A stretch of 64,000 nucleotides of DNA from Eublepharis macularius (taxonomy: Eukaryota > Chordata > Lepidosauria > Squamata > Eublepharidae), in the NCBI RefSeq assembly GCF_028583425.1, contig NC_072795.1, positions 4,487,001 through 4,551,000 on the forward strand, read 5' to 3'. A program made the position numbers and the translations under genes. This document shows, in pieces, positions 1-9,949 of this stretch. Numbering within the stretch: the first letter of the stretch is position 1; the number at the start of each line of letters is the position of its first letter. The notes beneath the pieces were generated by a model. It was not told where the DNA came from. It searched no databases and saw nothing but the letters and a program-made list of their open reading frames with translations.

Positions 1-1477
1 CAGCCTCTCTCCAGGATCTCGGACAGAGATCTTACTCATTGCCTACTCTCTGATGCTTTTTACCTGGAGGTGCTTGGGATTAAGACTGGGGCTGTATGTG
101 TACAAAGCAGGTGCTAGGACCCTTCCTCGTATCCAGACCTATTTTACAGAATACACTTGAGTGTATACAGAAATGTTCAGAGAGAATTGACCAAAGGAGT
201 GGGAGATGATTTACACTCCCAGTCTTTCCCCATGCAATGATTTTCCCCCTTCACAGTAGTTCCATATGGTATGGGGTCATCTACATCGCTACATCTATCC
301 CATAACAAACTCTGAAGTTACTACTTAGTTGACAAGGAGAAATGTTTGCCACTTGTGGGTGTGGCAGCACCAATATCCATCACATGTCGAATCCTTTCTG
401 TGCCCGATGCCTAATGGATCCCACCATATGATAACTGCTAGAATCCAGGGGGGGGGGGGTTAAGGAAACCAGTTTTCAGAATCCCAAGTGAATCTCCCTT
501 CTGCAATGAGAAAGCACCGATGTATGAGCCAGGTCTTCATAGAAGCTGAGGTTTTGTCAGAGGGTAAAGGAGGAGAAATCTTCCAGGAGTTCATATTGGA
601 TTTACACATTTAAGAGCTGTGTGCCTTTCAAATGCTTGCTACTCCCCTAAAGAGTTTGATGCTTGTTTAACTAGCAAAGCTATTTCATTTAAAAGAGACT
701 TTAAATCTTTCGTGCCTTTCTTTCCGCTGGTGCAATACAAAAAAGCACTCCGTTAACTTGCGACACACATTTGCTAAGACGCAAGCCTCATTGAATTCAG
801 CAAGTTTTACTTCTGCGTAAATGAAGCTAAGCTTTGGCACGCGGGGACTTTTCAGCACCATGGAGAACTCCTCAGCACCTCGGCTGGCTGTGAAAGTCCT
901 GCCTTTATTTAAGCTGCCCTGGTCTGCGCGGACTTTTCTTTCACCAGATCAGTCGGAGGGCCTTTTCTAGAATAACATTTGCCTGTTAATTATTTTAAAA
1001 TAGTGAAAGCATTTGGGAAAGAACTGCCGCAAAAGAGCACAGGTGTGTCCCAAAAGAGCAGCAGGGAACAAATTGCCTGGGCTCTGGCTGTAGAAAGCTT
1101 ATGCCATGAACAACATGTTAGTCTTTGAGGCGCCCCAAGAAGCTTTATAATTTATTTGCTATTTTATTTACATACTAAATTTATACCCTGACTTTGGGTC
1201 TGGCAGACTCAAGAAGATCCCTGTGGTACTACAACAAGAGATCAGTCTAACATCCCGTTTCTAGCAGACAGATGTTTTGGGGAAGCCAGGCAGGAAGGCA
1301 ACCCACTGCCCTCCAGTTGTGCGCACCAACATCTGGAATTTCAGCAGACTGTCTCTGAACAAGGAGATTTCTTCTAGCTATTGCAGCTGTTGTGGCAAAA
1401 AGGGAAAACCCAGAACATTTTAAAGGCATGACAGAATGAGCAGCGTGCCTGAAATGGACAGAGAGAAGAAGAGTAGG

Positions 1478-1560
1478 ATTTGAGTCCAGTGACACCTTAA
1501 GACTAACAAAATTGGTGGTACGGCTTTCAAGAGTCAGAGCTCCCTTCTTCAGACAGGACT
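1478..1560 (-). mobile_element. PLE terminal fragment (single arm)
   Basis: Minus-strand copy of the PLE tail found throughout the window. It shows the shared signatures GTCCAGTGACACC, AAGACTAACAAAATTGG and CTTCTTCAGACAGG. It lies inside the SST intron. The coding part is absent. Confidence 0.6.
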
Positions 1561-1949
1561 CGGAGTGAAAAGGTAAGATAACCAACTAAGATTGCCCAGT
1601 AGTCAAAATTCATACAAAACTCTCAAGCAAACCTTGGAAGCTCTAGAGAGTGGTACATCTCTCGTTCATATTTCAGGGCGACAAAAGATGTCAGGTCTCC
1701 TAAGCAGCTCCGCCAGGATCTGGCTTTATTGGGACAATTTATACAGCACATTTAACAGGCTGGATTAATTACAGGCAAGCTGGTTGTTAGACTCGCTCTT
1801 TGCTGTTTGTTTTTTAGATTTGCACGGCTGCTCTTTTATGAGTGGCATTTATTTTATGAGGTTCTGGAATGCTTTTTTTATCATGGATTTTATCTTTTGC
1901 ATGTTTACCTTTGGTACGTTTATCTGCATGCACCTCCAATGCTTCTTTA

Positions 1950-2097
1950 GAGAGATGGCTCAAAAATCCACAAGTATACATTTTTTTAAAATCACTTCTT
2001 CAGATACTCTACCAGAAATGTCGTTAGTCTCAGAGGTGCTACTGGACTCTTGCTCTTTTCTACTGCTACAGACAGACTAACACGGCTACCCATCTTG
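1950..2097 (+). mobile_element. PLE terminal fragment (single arm)
   Basis: Plus-strand PLE tail carrying CACTTCTTCAGATACTC, GAGGTGCTACTGGACTC and the characteristic end ACAGACTAACACGGCTACCC. It lies inside the SST intron and is non-coding. Confidence 0.65.
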
Positions 2098-2192
2098 AAC
2101 AATCCAGAAGTTTAACTTCGTTTTATAACAATTGGCAGCACAAACCTAAGCATGTTTGCTCGCAAGTAAGTCCCGTTTATCTTAACAAGACT

Positions 2193-2286
2193 TACAGTGA
2201 AATCCTAAAATGAGTTACTCCAGTCTAAGGCCATTGATTTCGATGGGCTTAGACTGGAGTAACTCTTGTTTAGGATTGCATTGTTA
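2193..2286. mobile_element. Short hairpin MITE
   Basis: Near-palindrome of about 94 bp. The arm GAGTTACTCCAGTCTAAG at 2212-2229 is matched in inverted orientation by CTTAGACTGGAGTAACTC, and the outer bases AATCCTAAA pair with TTTAGGATT. This form is typical of a small non-autonomous DNA transposon. The superfamily cannot be assigned without a target duplication. Confidence 0.6.
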
Positions 2287-2749
2287 ATCCCTATTAAGTC
2301 TGTTTCGAACTGCAACCTTAGCCTATCAGTTCCGAGTTTCATCTCACACAACACCATTTAGAAACATCCCAATCAAGATAGGTTTGGGGGCGCTGAGCTC
2401 CATGTTGCGTTAAGTCCTTCGCACTTCTTTTCTGCTCCTGCTATTCCAGTAGAGTGCGGGGCTGAAACCTTCTTCATGTGCTCAGAAACACGTTAAGACT
2501 CTTCCTCGCTCAAACAGTCTAGCGCGGCCCCAGCTGGCTTTGCACAAAGAAAGCTGCTCGCGCTCAGACATGCCAAGGGTCACACCCTATGCACCTAGAC
2601 TTATTGGAGGGTAGCGAAAAAGCCTTCTGCGCCTGCCTAGAGGCACTCCTGTGTTCTGGGTCCGGGGTCCGCGGGGCATTAGGCTGTGCCCCCACGCCCC
2701 CTCCTCGCCTCCCCCCCCCCGGACTCCTGGGTCCGTGTCACGAGCCTAC

Positions 2750-2890
2750 CTGTTTCCCCGCCGCTGCGGCCAGTGACTTCTGCAGGAACTGCCGGAGCCT
2801 CGGGTCGGAGGGGGCTGCGGCCACGGTGCTCAGCGCCAGGGCGACCGAGACGAGCAGAGCGAGAGCGCACTGGAGGCGGCTGGTCAGCAT
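2750..2890 (-). CDS. SST: Preprosomatostatin, exon 1 (partial CDS)
   Basis: Exon 1 encodes 47 residues starting at the ATG at 2890-2888, in a good Kozak context (GCAGCCATGC). It ends in CAG followed by the splice donor GTAGGC. Residues 1-25 are a signal peptide ([20 protein letters not shown], then small residues). The propeptide begins [15 protein letters not shown] and ends AAAAGKQ. This is the highly conserved N-terminus of prosomatostatin, and the exon ends after the same Gln codon as the known vertebrate SST intron. The signal peptide is one residue longer than the human one. The product is the secreted precursor of somatostatin-14/28, which inhibits growth hormone, insulin and glucagon release. 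The mature peptide lies in exon 2, outside the window. No frame damage is visible. The exon is too short to stand out as an ORF, and longer ORFs on both strands here are shadows. Confidence 0.95.
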
Positions 2891-2999
2891 GGCTGCAAGG
2901 GTGGCTGCTTTGCCCAAGTTCGCCTGGAAGGAGCCGGGAGCCGCTGCCGATCGCCTGCTCTCCTCGGGGGTGTCGCTGGTGCCGAGCCGGGTGTCTGGG
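2891..2999 (-). promoter_or_regulatory. SST: SST 5' UTR (inferred)
   Basis: About 109 nt between the inferred transcription start and the ATG. The start is placed by aligning the CRE to its usual position near -48 and by the TATA box just downstream of it; it is not measured. The length is close to the roughly 100 nt leader of mammalian SST. Confidence 0.6.
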
Positions 3000-3023
3000 A
3001 TCTCCGCCGGCGCCCGCCCCCCC

Positions 3024-3030
3024 TTTTAAA
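3024..3030 (-). promoter_or_regulatory. SST: SST TATA box
   Basis: TTTAAAA on the minus strand, about 30 bp before the inferred start and 9 bp downstream of the CRE. A TTTAAA-type TATA variant in this position is characteristic of vertebrate SST promoters. Confidence 0.85.
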
Positions 3031-3039
3031 GCCTCCTGC

Positions 3040-3047
3040 TGACGTCA
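3040..3047. promoter_or_regulatory. SST: Cyclic-AMP response element of SST
   Basis: Perfect palindromic TGACGTCA. The SST promoter is the classic CREB-binding promoter with exactly this octamer just upstream of the TATA box. The preserved spacing (CRE, 9 bp, TATA, start) strongly supports both the gene call and cAMP/CREB control. Confidence 0.92.
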
Positions 3048-3085
3048 AGGCAGAGGCGCCCCCACCCCTAGCCAAAGGAGCCGCC

Positions 3086-3106
3086 GCTTTTACGCCCCAT
3101 TAAGCC
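3086..3106 (-). promoter_or_regulatory. SST: Conserved TAAT homeodomain site of SST promoter
   Basis: The minus strand reads GGCTTAATGGGGCGTAAAAG, with the TAAT core at 3099-3102, about -100 from the inferred start. Mammalian SST promoters carry a TAATGG...GCGTAAAAGC block at this place. It is bound by the pancreatic homeodomain factor PDX1 and relatives. The resemblance is read from sequence; binding here is inferred. Confidence 0.75.
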
Positions 3107-3445
3107 GAGAGATCCATCACCCCCAAGTGATGGGGCTGACACGTGGATGGAGCCGGGGAGCGCTGGAGGGGCAGGGGCCGAAAAGGTGATTTAGGAGCCA
3201 GGGTGACGTTCGCTCCGCTCGCCGCCTCTTCCTCCCCTCCCCGTCTTTGTCGGTGGGGGGGGACAAAGTTGACTTAAGCCGAAGGCAGGCAAGGGAATCT
3301 CTCGGCAACTTTGAACTTGGGGGGGGGGGCGGATGGCATGGGTGGGGGTGGGGATCGATGATTCCTTTTTTGTCCCGGGAGAGGCCCGGGAAAACGCCGG
3401 ATGCGAAAAGGGCCTCAGGTGGAGAAGTAGAGAAACTGCCCCGAG

Positions 3446-3519
3446 GGTGAAATTGACCCGAGGGAGTGAAAGTGACCCGAGCGGGTGAAACTGACACGAG
3501 CGGGTGAAACTGACCCGGG
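3446..3519. repeat. 18-bp minisatellite upstream of SST
   Basis: About four imperfect copies of GAGCGGGTGAAACTGACC, roughly 450-520 bp upstream of the inferred SST start, inside the GC-rich island that covers exon 1. On the minus strand each unit presents a GGGTCA- or TGTCA-like half-site. Whether this matters for regulation is unknown. Confidence 0.8.
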
Positions 3520-3654
3520 GCAGCCGCGGCGAAAGTGGAAGGAAGAGCAACTGACCAAGAAGTCGTCGCCTGCATCCGAGCCCCAAACACTTTTGCGCGG
3601 AAGCAAGTCCTAAGAGCCCCGTTAGAATTTATATCCGAGTACATTGCCTAGGAA

Positions 3655-3823
3655 TAGATCGAGATGGGTAGCTGTGTCAGTCTGTCTGGAGCAGCAGAAA
3701 AGAGCAAGAGTCCAGTAGCACCTATAAGGCTAACAACATTTGTGGTCAGATCTGAAGAAAGCTCCTATCCCACCAAATTTTTTGTTAGTTTTACAGGTGC
3801 TATTGGACTCTTGCTCTTTTCTG
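3655..3823. mobile_element. PLE foldback (tail-out inverted dimer) with 11-bp TSD
   Basis: The left arm (minus) begins with the complete PLE terminus AGATGGGTAGCTGTGTCAGT. The right arm (plus) ends early at GACTCTTGCTCTTTTCTG. The two meet near 3755. The exact direct repeat TTGCCTAGGAA at 3644-3654 and 3824-3834 shows that the dimer integrated as one unit. It is non-coding. Confidence 0.85.
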
Positions 3824-4226
3824 TTGCCTAGGAAGGACACCTTAGGGGAACCGGTTAGCAACTTTAGACCCAAGCCGCCTTGAGTCAAGAGATCAATAAA
3901 TACGTCGTGGGGGGTGGGTGGGTTCTGTGGGTAGATCCCATTGAAAGGAGTGGGTGTCTGGACAGCTTGATAGTCTCATGGCCTTTATCAGCTCCAGGAA
4001 AGAGACTCCGAAGGCGGCTGGAACCATTTCTAACCCCGCAGATACGCCTGAGCTCCTTCTTTGGATTGCGCTTTCATTCATCAGGCACACGCACGCTGCC
4101 ATGGACAGAGCTTTTCTCCCCATTTGAGTATCTTGCAGAACGGGGGCGAAAATCATTGCCAACCGATTCCTTTGAGAGAGGAAATAATCCATTTAAAAGT
4201 ATTAAAGCCACTGGGTAGTTTTTGAG

Positions 4227-4480
4227 TAGAATCATAGGGTTGGAAGGGATCTCTAGGGTCATCTAGTCCAACCCCCTGCACAATGCAGGAAATTCACAAC
4301 TATCTCCCTTCCCTACACCCCCAGTTACCCCCTGCTCCATGCCCAGAAGATGGCAAAACACCATCAGGATATCTAGCCAAACTGGCCTGGGGAAAATTGC
4401 TACCTGACCCCAAGGTGGTGCTTGGCTTGAATACCCCCCTGGGTATTCAAGAAGGGGCCACAAGAACTAAGCACTGATGT
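4227..4480 (-). mobile_element. CR1 LINE 3' end
   Basis: Minus-strand copy of the CR1 3' UTR. It begins with the reversed tail AGAATCATAGGGTTGGAAGG, followed by GTCATCTAGTCCAACCCCC and CACAATGCAGGAAATTCAC, standard amniote CR1 signatures. It is 5'-truncated, as most CR1 copies are. Confidence 0.85.
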
Positions 4481-4525
4481 AACCCTTCCTGCCTCCCTCT
4501 CATAATTAGCCTAGGTTCACAAAAT

Positions 4526-4612
4526 CAGCATTATTATTATTATCATCAGTATTATTATTAATAAAGTAAATTATTATTATTTATTAACAATTATTAATAA
4601 ATTATTGTTGTT
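4526..4612. repeat. (ATT)n-rich microsatellite
   Basis: Imperfect run of ATT/TTA triplets. Confidence 0.85.
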
Positions 4613-4916
4613 ATTCACATTTGCTTATTATCCCTCTGCCACCCTCTATTTTCTTTTATCGTCTTGCAATTATTCATATTTCCTTGACTTCTCCATCACC
4701 TTCGGAGCCCTGCAAGCCATTTCCTCAGCAGTAAGGCCTTTTGGGATCACTGCCTCACAACAGCCTCCAGCCACGAACAGGAAACACCACTGCAAACAAG
4801 AGAGAATCTGACTTTACGGGGAGGGGGGAGGAATAATGGTGAGGGTGGGCTTTTAGAGCATTCTTTAAAGGGAAATAACACCTCCCCAGATAATAACTTT
4901 GCTGCCCATTGCAATA

Positions 4917-5045
4917 GTTCCAGGTGGGTAGCCATGTTGGTCTGCAGTAGAACAGCAAGATATATGAGTCCAGAAGCACCTGAAAGGCCAACGAGTTAGT
5001 CGTGTCCAAATACAGGGAGAGATTCTTCGGACTCGTCTGTCCACA
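4917..5045 (-). mobile_element. PLE terminal fragment (minus arm)
   Basis: Begins with the PLE end CAGGTGGGTAGCCATGTTGG, then GAGTCCAGAAGCACCTGAAA and a degenerate CTTCGGACTC segment. Single arm, non-coding. Confidence 0.65.
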
Positions 5046-5508
5046 AAATGCTTTCACGTCCACTGTGTGTTTACTGGAAGGACAGGCCTGTTTTTAACCT
5101 CATAGTTATAGCTTATCACAGTATACCAGTTTACTTAAGCACTCCTGCCAGGTGAGCCCTGCCGGATCAGACCATCTAGTCCATCCACCTGTTCCCAGTG
5201 ACCAATAGCAGTCCACCAAGCAGGACACAAAGGCTCTATTGTTTCCTCCCCAGCCTCGGATATTCCAGGGTAGACTTCCACCGATTCTGGAGGTTCCATT
5301 TAGTTTTCCTGGTTAATAGGATTTGGAACTCATCCTCTGTGAATTTGCCTCATTCTTTTTTGAAGAAGCTAGAGGATGCGCCATGTGGTCAGGGATTCCA
5401 CAAATGAATAGTGCATACGGGTAAAGAAGTCTCTTCTTGCATCAGTCTAGCACCTGTAGTTTGGGGGTTGCTAACTGCCGTGTTGCTATGCCGCACCTAA
5501 CCATACCT

Positions 5509-5995
5509 GTAGAAAAGAGCAAGAGTCCAGTAGCACCTATAAGACTAACCAAATTAGTGGTAGGGTATGAGCTTTCATGAGCTCACTTCTTCAGATACAG
5601 CTAGAATGTGAGTCCATCTGTCCTTATATCTTGGAGAGTGGAGTGATTGCAGAAGCCAAATGATAATAGCTGGTGAATGACAATGGCAGGTGGAATTGGA
5701 TAGGGTGGGGTATGCAGAGGGATGGTGGGTGTGGAGAAATCAACATTGGTAATGAGACAGGAAGCCCAGGTCTCAATTCAGTCCAGTTGGATGCATTGTC
5801 TTGAGCTTTGTTATCAGTTGCAATTCAGCAGTTTCCCCTCACTCACTCCACCTCTGCAGCAGACCCCATTCTTTCATGAGATTTGCAATTCCTGTCTCAT
5901 TACCAACGCTGATTTCTCAACACCCACTACCCCTCTGCATATCCCACCCTATCCAATCACGCCTGCCATTCATCAGATGCATCGTCAGATCCATC
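5509..5995. mobile_element. PLE inverted dimer with C-terminal/UTR sequence
   Basis: The minus arm runs from about 5509 (GAAAAGAGCAAGAGTCCAGT) through the reversed 3' region (AATGAGACAGGAAGCCC) to about 5860. It then switches to a plus arm with CCTGTCTCATTACCAACGCT and CCCACCCTATCCAATCACGC. Both arms match the PLE tail at 51140-51310, so this is a longer version of the foldbacks seen elsewhere. ORFs here are decayed remnants. Confidence 0.7.
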
Positions 5996-6170
5996 GTGAG
6001 CTCTTGAGAACCACAGCTCTCTTTGTCAGATGCAGCATCAGCTTTTGAGCACCACAGCTCTCTTCGTCAGATGCATCATCAGCTTTTGAGAACCACAGCT
6101 CTCTTTGTCAGATGCAGCATCAGCTTTTGAGCACCACAGCTCTCTTCATCAGGTGCATCCGGATGCATCT
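5996..6170. repeat. 41-bp PLE-core minisatellite (about four units)
   Basis: Repeats of GCTTTTGAGAACCACAGCTC followed by TCTTTGTCAGATGCAGCATCA. Units alternate between two variants (GAGAACC with TTTGTC and GAGCACC with TTCGTC), giving an 82-bp higher-order period. The array then turns around near 6160 into a plus arm. The same unit is expanded at 40221-40566. Confidence 0.8.
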
Positions 6171-6335
6171 GACGAAGAGAGCTGCGGTTCTCAAAAGCTG
6201 ACGATGCACCTGATGAAGAGAGCTGTGGTTCTTGAAAGCTTATGCTACATTAAAGTTGGTTAGTCTTAAAGGTGCTACTGGATTCTTTACTATTTTGCTG
6301 CTACAACGTGGCTAACTCCTCTGGATCTATGAAGT
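6160..6335 (+). mobile_element. PLE terminal arm
   Basis: Plus-strand end with CTGATGAAGAGAGCTGTGG, then GAAAGCTTATGCTAC, AAGGTGCTACTGGATTC and the complete terminus GGCTAACTCCTCTGGATC. It completes the foldback that starts in the preceding minisatellite. Confidence 0.75.
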
Positions 6336-7559
6336 TTTATTGTTTTAGCAGGCCACTGGAGAGATGGCATATACCTTTTCCAAATAAACATATGAAATGA
6401 AAAGGCATCTAAGCATGCACAGAGTATCCTCTTGAAGATGATGAGGACGATGGTGCTAAACTGCAGGCAGGAGAACTTGAAAAACGTACTCTGATTAAAA
6501 ATCTTGCCCCACTGGCAAGTCAGACAATGAGCCTTTTGAATTTCGGCTTAACTCAAAATGGCCCACAAAATGCCTGCTGCCGGCATCCCGCCTTTTCCAC
6601 GCACCAAGCCTTATCTCTCCCCCAAAGAAGGAATTGCCAGCGCAGGGCTTTTCAGCAATGCCCCACCCACTATCTCTCATTCCTACAAACTCATCGGGAA
6701 TTGAAGGTTCCTTCGCTTTTTTTATTTGTACGCTTCAGACCTGCTCGAGGCCGCCCACAACTAACACGACAAAACCAAGATGATAAGAACACATCAATAA
6801 AAACGAAGATGCCCCAAAGTCGATAAAACACATCAGTAAAACAAGTCAGTCAATAAAAATAAATAAATAAAAACAAGGTCGTAAGAAGGCCTTCCAATTC
6901 AGTTCTGGCTACACAGCCAGCCCGTACAGCTGGTTACTCCTTTACCCCTTCATAACAGTTTGATTTGGAAAGGAGAGGAAAGGAGGGGAGAAAAGAGAGC
7001 AACGGTGGGAGCGTGTGTGCATGCTTGTGCATGCAGATGTGTACAAGAATGTTTTGCAGCTATGCCTATTGAACACAGACAAATATCTAGGGATCACAAA
7101 AAAAGCAAGATGTTTCAGGCTGAGCCCGTCCATTCTTAGAAAGCACTTCGTTAAAATATTCCTAAGCACTGATCGTAACGGATGAGTCTGTAATAGCTTC
7201 TAATCTAATAGAAAACAAGGGAAGAGCGCCTCAGCACAGCAGCTTGGCATGTCGTGGAGCAAGGGTGGATCAGTTCCTGTCGTCCCGATCACTCCAAACT
7301 GCAGAGCTGCTGTGTGAACCATGCTGTGTGTGTATACTCTGAACGGGATACGTTTGGCTGTTCCTAAGAAGCTACACTGTGTAGGGAGCAGAAAACACCA
7401 GAGAGCACTTAGTCTATAGACATGTAACATGTACAAGAGCAGGAAAAAGTTGTGCTAGAAAATCAAAAAGAGAAGGGGAAGAGAAGAGAAAGCAAATTCA
7501 GGCACAAGCGGGTAAGATCAGCAGGAAAATTCAGGCACACACTGACAGATCAGCAGGAA

Positions 7560-7795
7560 AACATCTACTGGTGGTCCCCAGCCGCAGGGAGGCTTGGCTG
7601 GTCTTTACCAGGGCCAGGGCCTTTTCAGTCCTGGCCCCAACCTGGTGGAACTCTCTGTCGGAAGATACTCAGGCCAGCCAAGACCTTATGTCCTTTCGGT
7701 GGGCCTGTAAGACAGAGATGTTCCACCAGGCGTACAGCTGAGGCCCGCCTAAGGATTCTTAGAAATGCCTCCCCACTGGTTTCCCGTCAAGGGGG
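7560..7795 (+). mobile_element. LINE ORF2 3' end fragment (L2/CR1-like)
   Basis: Translation in the frame of CTGGCCCCAACCTGGTGGAA gives LAPTWWNSL, followed by FRWACKTEMFHQAYS. This matches the usual C-terminal pattern of L2/CR1-clade ORF2 proteins (WNSLP...FK..LKTHLF). The copy is frame-damaged and truncated, ending in a poly-G run. The clade assignment is tentative. Confidence 0.55.
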
Positions 7796-8044
7796 GGGGG
7801 GTGCTACATAATCATCAGCTTCCCATATGCGTAGTCACTGTGGTGACGTCAGTTTGTACCCCCTTTTCTCCCCCCCTTGTTTACATTTTGATTGGGAAAG
7901 AGTGGAGGGGGCTGCCATCTTGGGACTTTTGATTGTATACATGTGCTAATGTTTGTGGTTTTAATGTATCTAAATGTTTGTGTTTCTTTTTGTATTATTA
8001 TACTGTTGTAATTTGTTGTTGTTGTTGTTATTGTTGTTATTATT

Positions 8045-8350
8045 ATGAATCCAATTTATAGCTTGCCTTCCCCATGAGCGGGCTCAGGGCGGGTTACAGC
8101 AGTAGATAAAATTACAGTAAATAGACAATAAAATCACAAAGTCATTTTCCACAGCATAGTTACCAGTAACCTAGATGGGCCCCCTTCCCCTTTCGCTGCA
8201 CACCATACACATAAAAATAGGGTGGAGGTGTGATTTTATAACTCAACTCTAGTTCATCATACGTGGTGGGGAGCAGTCTTGAGCCCGCTTGTGGGGAGGG
8301 AGGGCTATAAATCAAATAAATTGTTGTTGTTGTTGTTATCATTATTATTA
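8045..8350. mobile_element. Two retroposon tails with trinucleotide ends
   Basis: A minus tail (GCGGGCTCAGGGCGGGTTAC, near 8080-8099) and a plus tail (GTGGGGAGGGAGGGCTATAA, then AATAAATTGTTGTT) share the squamate SINE/LINE 3' end found also near 26770 and 43915. The sequence between them is unassigned. Confidence 0.5.
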
Positions 8351-8469
8351 TAAAATGAAGTTATATATTGATGGGGGGAGGGGAATGGACAAGCCAAGTG
8401 AGAATCAATCCCTCCCTGTCAAGACATTGGAGGAGGTGCTCTTGCTGTCTTAAATCCCAGAGCATACTT

Positions 8470-8758
8470 CACATATACCTTTTGTTAGGACCAATGCAAA
8501 TGACACATAACAGAGTGCAAACTTTTGATTTCTCCAGAACTCTTTTTCAGGCTGGAAGTTACAGAATTTGTTTTAAAAAAATGGAAAGGGAAGAAGATTC
8601 GGGATGGTGTAACCTCCTGGTGTACTCCAGTCCCGGCAGTTTGAGCGCAAGAGGCCATACATGGTGACGTTGCACAGAAGACACAAATAACAGCAAACAG
8701 GTTTTTGCTTTGTGTTTTTGTGTTATTTTACATCACATCCTGAAGCTTCTTCCTTTTC

Positions 8759-8802
<44 letters not shown>

Positions 8803-8880
8803 AACCTCCAGCCTGAAGAAGAGTTCTGGAGAACTCAAAAGCCTGCACGTTGTTATGCATCATTTGGTTGGTCCTAATAA
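8470..8880. mobile_element. Inverted PLE-like ends (third family) around a TA microsatellite
   Basis: The left arm (TTGTTAGGACCAATGCAAAT ... CCAGAACTCTTTTTCAGGCT) is repeated in inverted orientation (CAGCCTGAAGAAGAGTTCTG ... TTGGTCCTAATAAAAG), with about 240 bp between the arms. The CTGAAGAAGAG...CTCAAAAGC core resembles the terminal core of the other PLE families. A degenerate single copy lies near 27020-27100. Confidence 0.6.
8764..8799. repeat. (TA)n microsatellite
   Basis: Uninterrupted TA dinucleotide run between the two inverted PLE-like arms. Confidence 0.95.
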
Positions 8881-8885
8881 AAGAT

Positions 8886-9092
8886 ATTGCCCTGAAGTGG
8901 ATATCTCTTCAGATCTCAGAAGCTAAGCAGGGTGGGCTTTAGTTAGCAATTGGATGAGAGACCTCCAAAGAAGACCAGGCTTGCAGAGGCAGGCAATGGC
9001 AAACCACCTCTGTTAATCTCTTGCCATGGAAACCCCACCAGGGGTCGCCATGAGTCACCTATGACTTGATAGCAGTTTCTACCACCAATAAA
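8886..9092 (+). mobile_element. 5S-rRNA-derived SINE
   Basis: The head resembles 5S rRNA: CAGATCTCAGAAGCTAAGCA, then GGTGGG..., TTAGCAATTGGATGAGAGAC, which is the internal control region of 5S genes (box A, IE, box C). It is followed by GGCAATGGCAAACCACCTCT and a BovB-like end, CTATGACTTGATAGCAG. Transcription by Pol III from the 5S-type internal promoter and mobilisation by BovB are inferences from family knowledge. Confidence 0.82.
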
Positions 9093-9485
9093 AGGTACAA
9101 CGTGGAATGGGTTTTGAGGTTTTTCTTTTGGGTTAGCACAGCTGATGGCTTTTGTTCTTCTTGCTGCTTTGACTCACCCTTCCCTTCCCAGTTGGCAGCA
9201 ACACACCCTGCGTAGACTTCTAGATTGGCCTTCTGGGGCAGGAGGAGACGGCAAATACAAGAATCCACAGGCTTCTTCAATCGCTGGTCATCGTCTGACA
9301 TCCACGTGCTGGGAATGAATTGCCAAGGAGAGACTGTTCTCCTCCCTGCCTCAGAGAGATTCTTCTTATTGCCCCAACCCAATGCATGGGAAAGCTTTTC
9401 CCTGAAGCCCGTGGGTGTCAGGAAGTTTGCAATTCACAGAGCTCCAATCAGCATTGACAGAACAGACTGGAATGTTAAAATAGTC

Positions 9486-9933
9486 CAGGGCTCATTTTGA
9501 GGGGGAACGCACAGGAATGCAGTTCCGGCCGTTCCCCAAAGAGGTCACATGTCAGGTGGCCCCGCCCACCTGTCTCTCGGCCCTTTTGGGCCCATTTTGT
9601 CCTGGATTGAGGCTGAAATGGCCTGGATCGGGCCTCTGACGGGTGGTGGATCACTCTCCTGTTCAGCAGCGGCCCAATCCTGACCATTCGGGGCCCCTTT
9701 GCGGCCATTTTCAGCTCCTTATTGACATTTTGGGCCCAATTTCAGTCTTGAATGGCCAGGATTGGGTCCAAAACAGCCAGGATAGGTGATGTCAGGGGGT
9801 GTGGTATATGCAAATCAGTCATGCTAATGACATGTTTCTGGTGATGTCAAGGGGTGTGGCATATGCTAATGAGTTATGCTAATGAGTTGTGCTCATGAGT
9901 CCCTCCAGCTCTTTTTCTAAGAAACGACCCCTG
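9486..9933. mobile_element. hAT-like non-autonomous transposon, 448 bp, 8-bp TSD
   Basis: Ends CAGGGCTCATTTTG... and ...GACCCCTG. The exact 8-bp target duplication AAATAGTC lies at 9478-9485 and 9934-9941. Eight-base duplications with CAGGG-type ends are the hallmark of hAT elements. There is no transposase. A second copy with its own duplication lies at 63473-63911. Confidence 0.9.
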
Positions 9934-9949
9934 AAATAGTCCCTTATCA

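Larger units (their letters stand above)
1..2749 (-). other. SST: SST intron 1 (partial; continues beyond window start)
   Basis: This is the sequence downstream, on the minus strand, of the exon 1 splice donor (GTAGGC from 2749 downwards). I looked for the second SST exon, which should encode the rest of the prohormone and the C-terminal tetradecapeptide, on the minus strand and did not find it, so the intron runs past base 1. An intron over 2.7 kb is longer than the roughly 0.9 kb known in mammals. Part of the excess is repeats: a PLE arm near 1478-1560, another near 1950-2097, and a hairpin MITE near 2193-2286. The stretch 600-1140 shows no repeat that I recognise. Confidence 0.75.

Noticed and set aside
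841..930. SST exon 2 candidate (CTGGCTGTGAAAGTCCTG resembles the reversed hormone codons)
   Set aside because: Minus-strand translation does not give the somatostatin peptide in any frame; the match is a few bases only.
2589..3042. Two plus-strand ORFs of 118-146 codons over the GC-rich island
   Set aside because: They run antisense to SST exon 1 and its promoter, have composition-driven Pro/Arg/Ala content and no domain.
3117..3644. Minus-strand ORF of 175 codons upstream of SST
   Set aside because: Covers the 18-bp minisatellite and promoter-upstream GC-rich DNA; repetitive residues (VSFTRSG-like) come from the repeat.
8470..8880. Palindrome as a cruciform origin around (TA)n
   Set aside because: Arms are about 240 bp apart and match PLE-like ends; an inverted pair of element ends explains it better.
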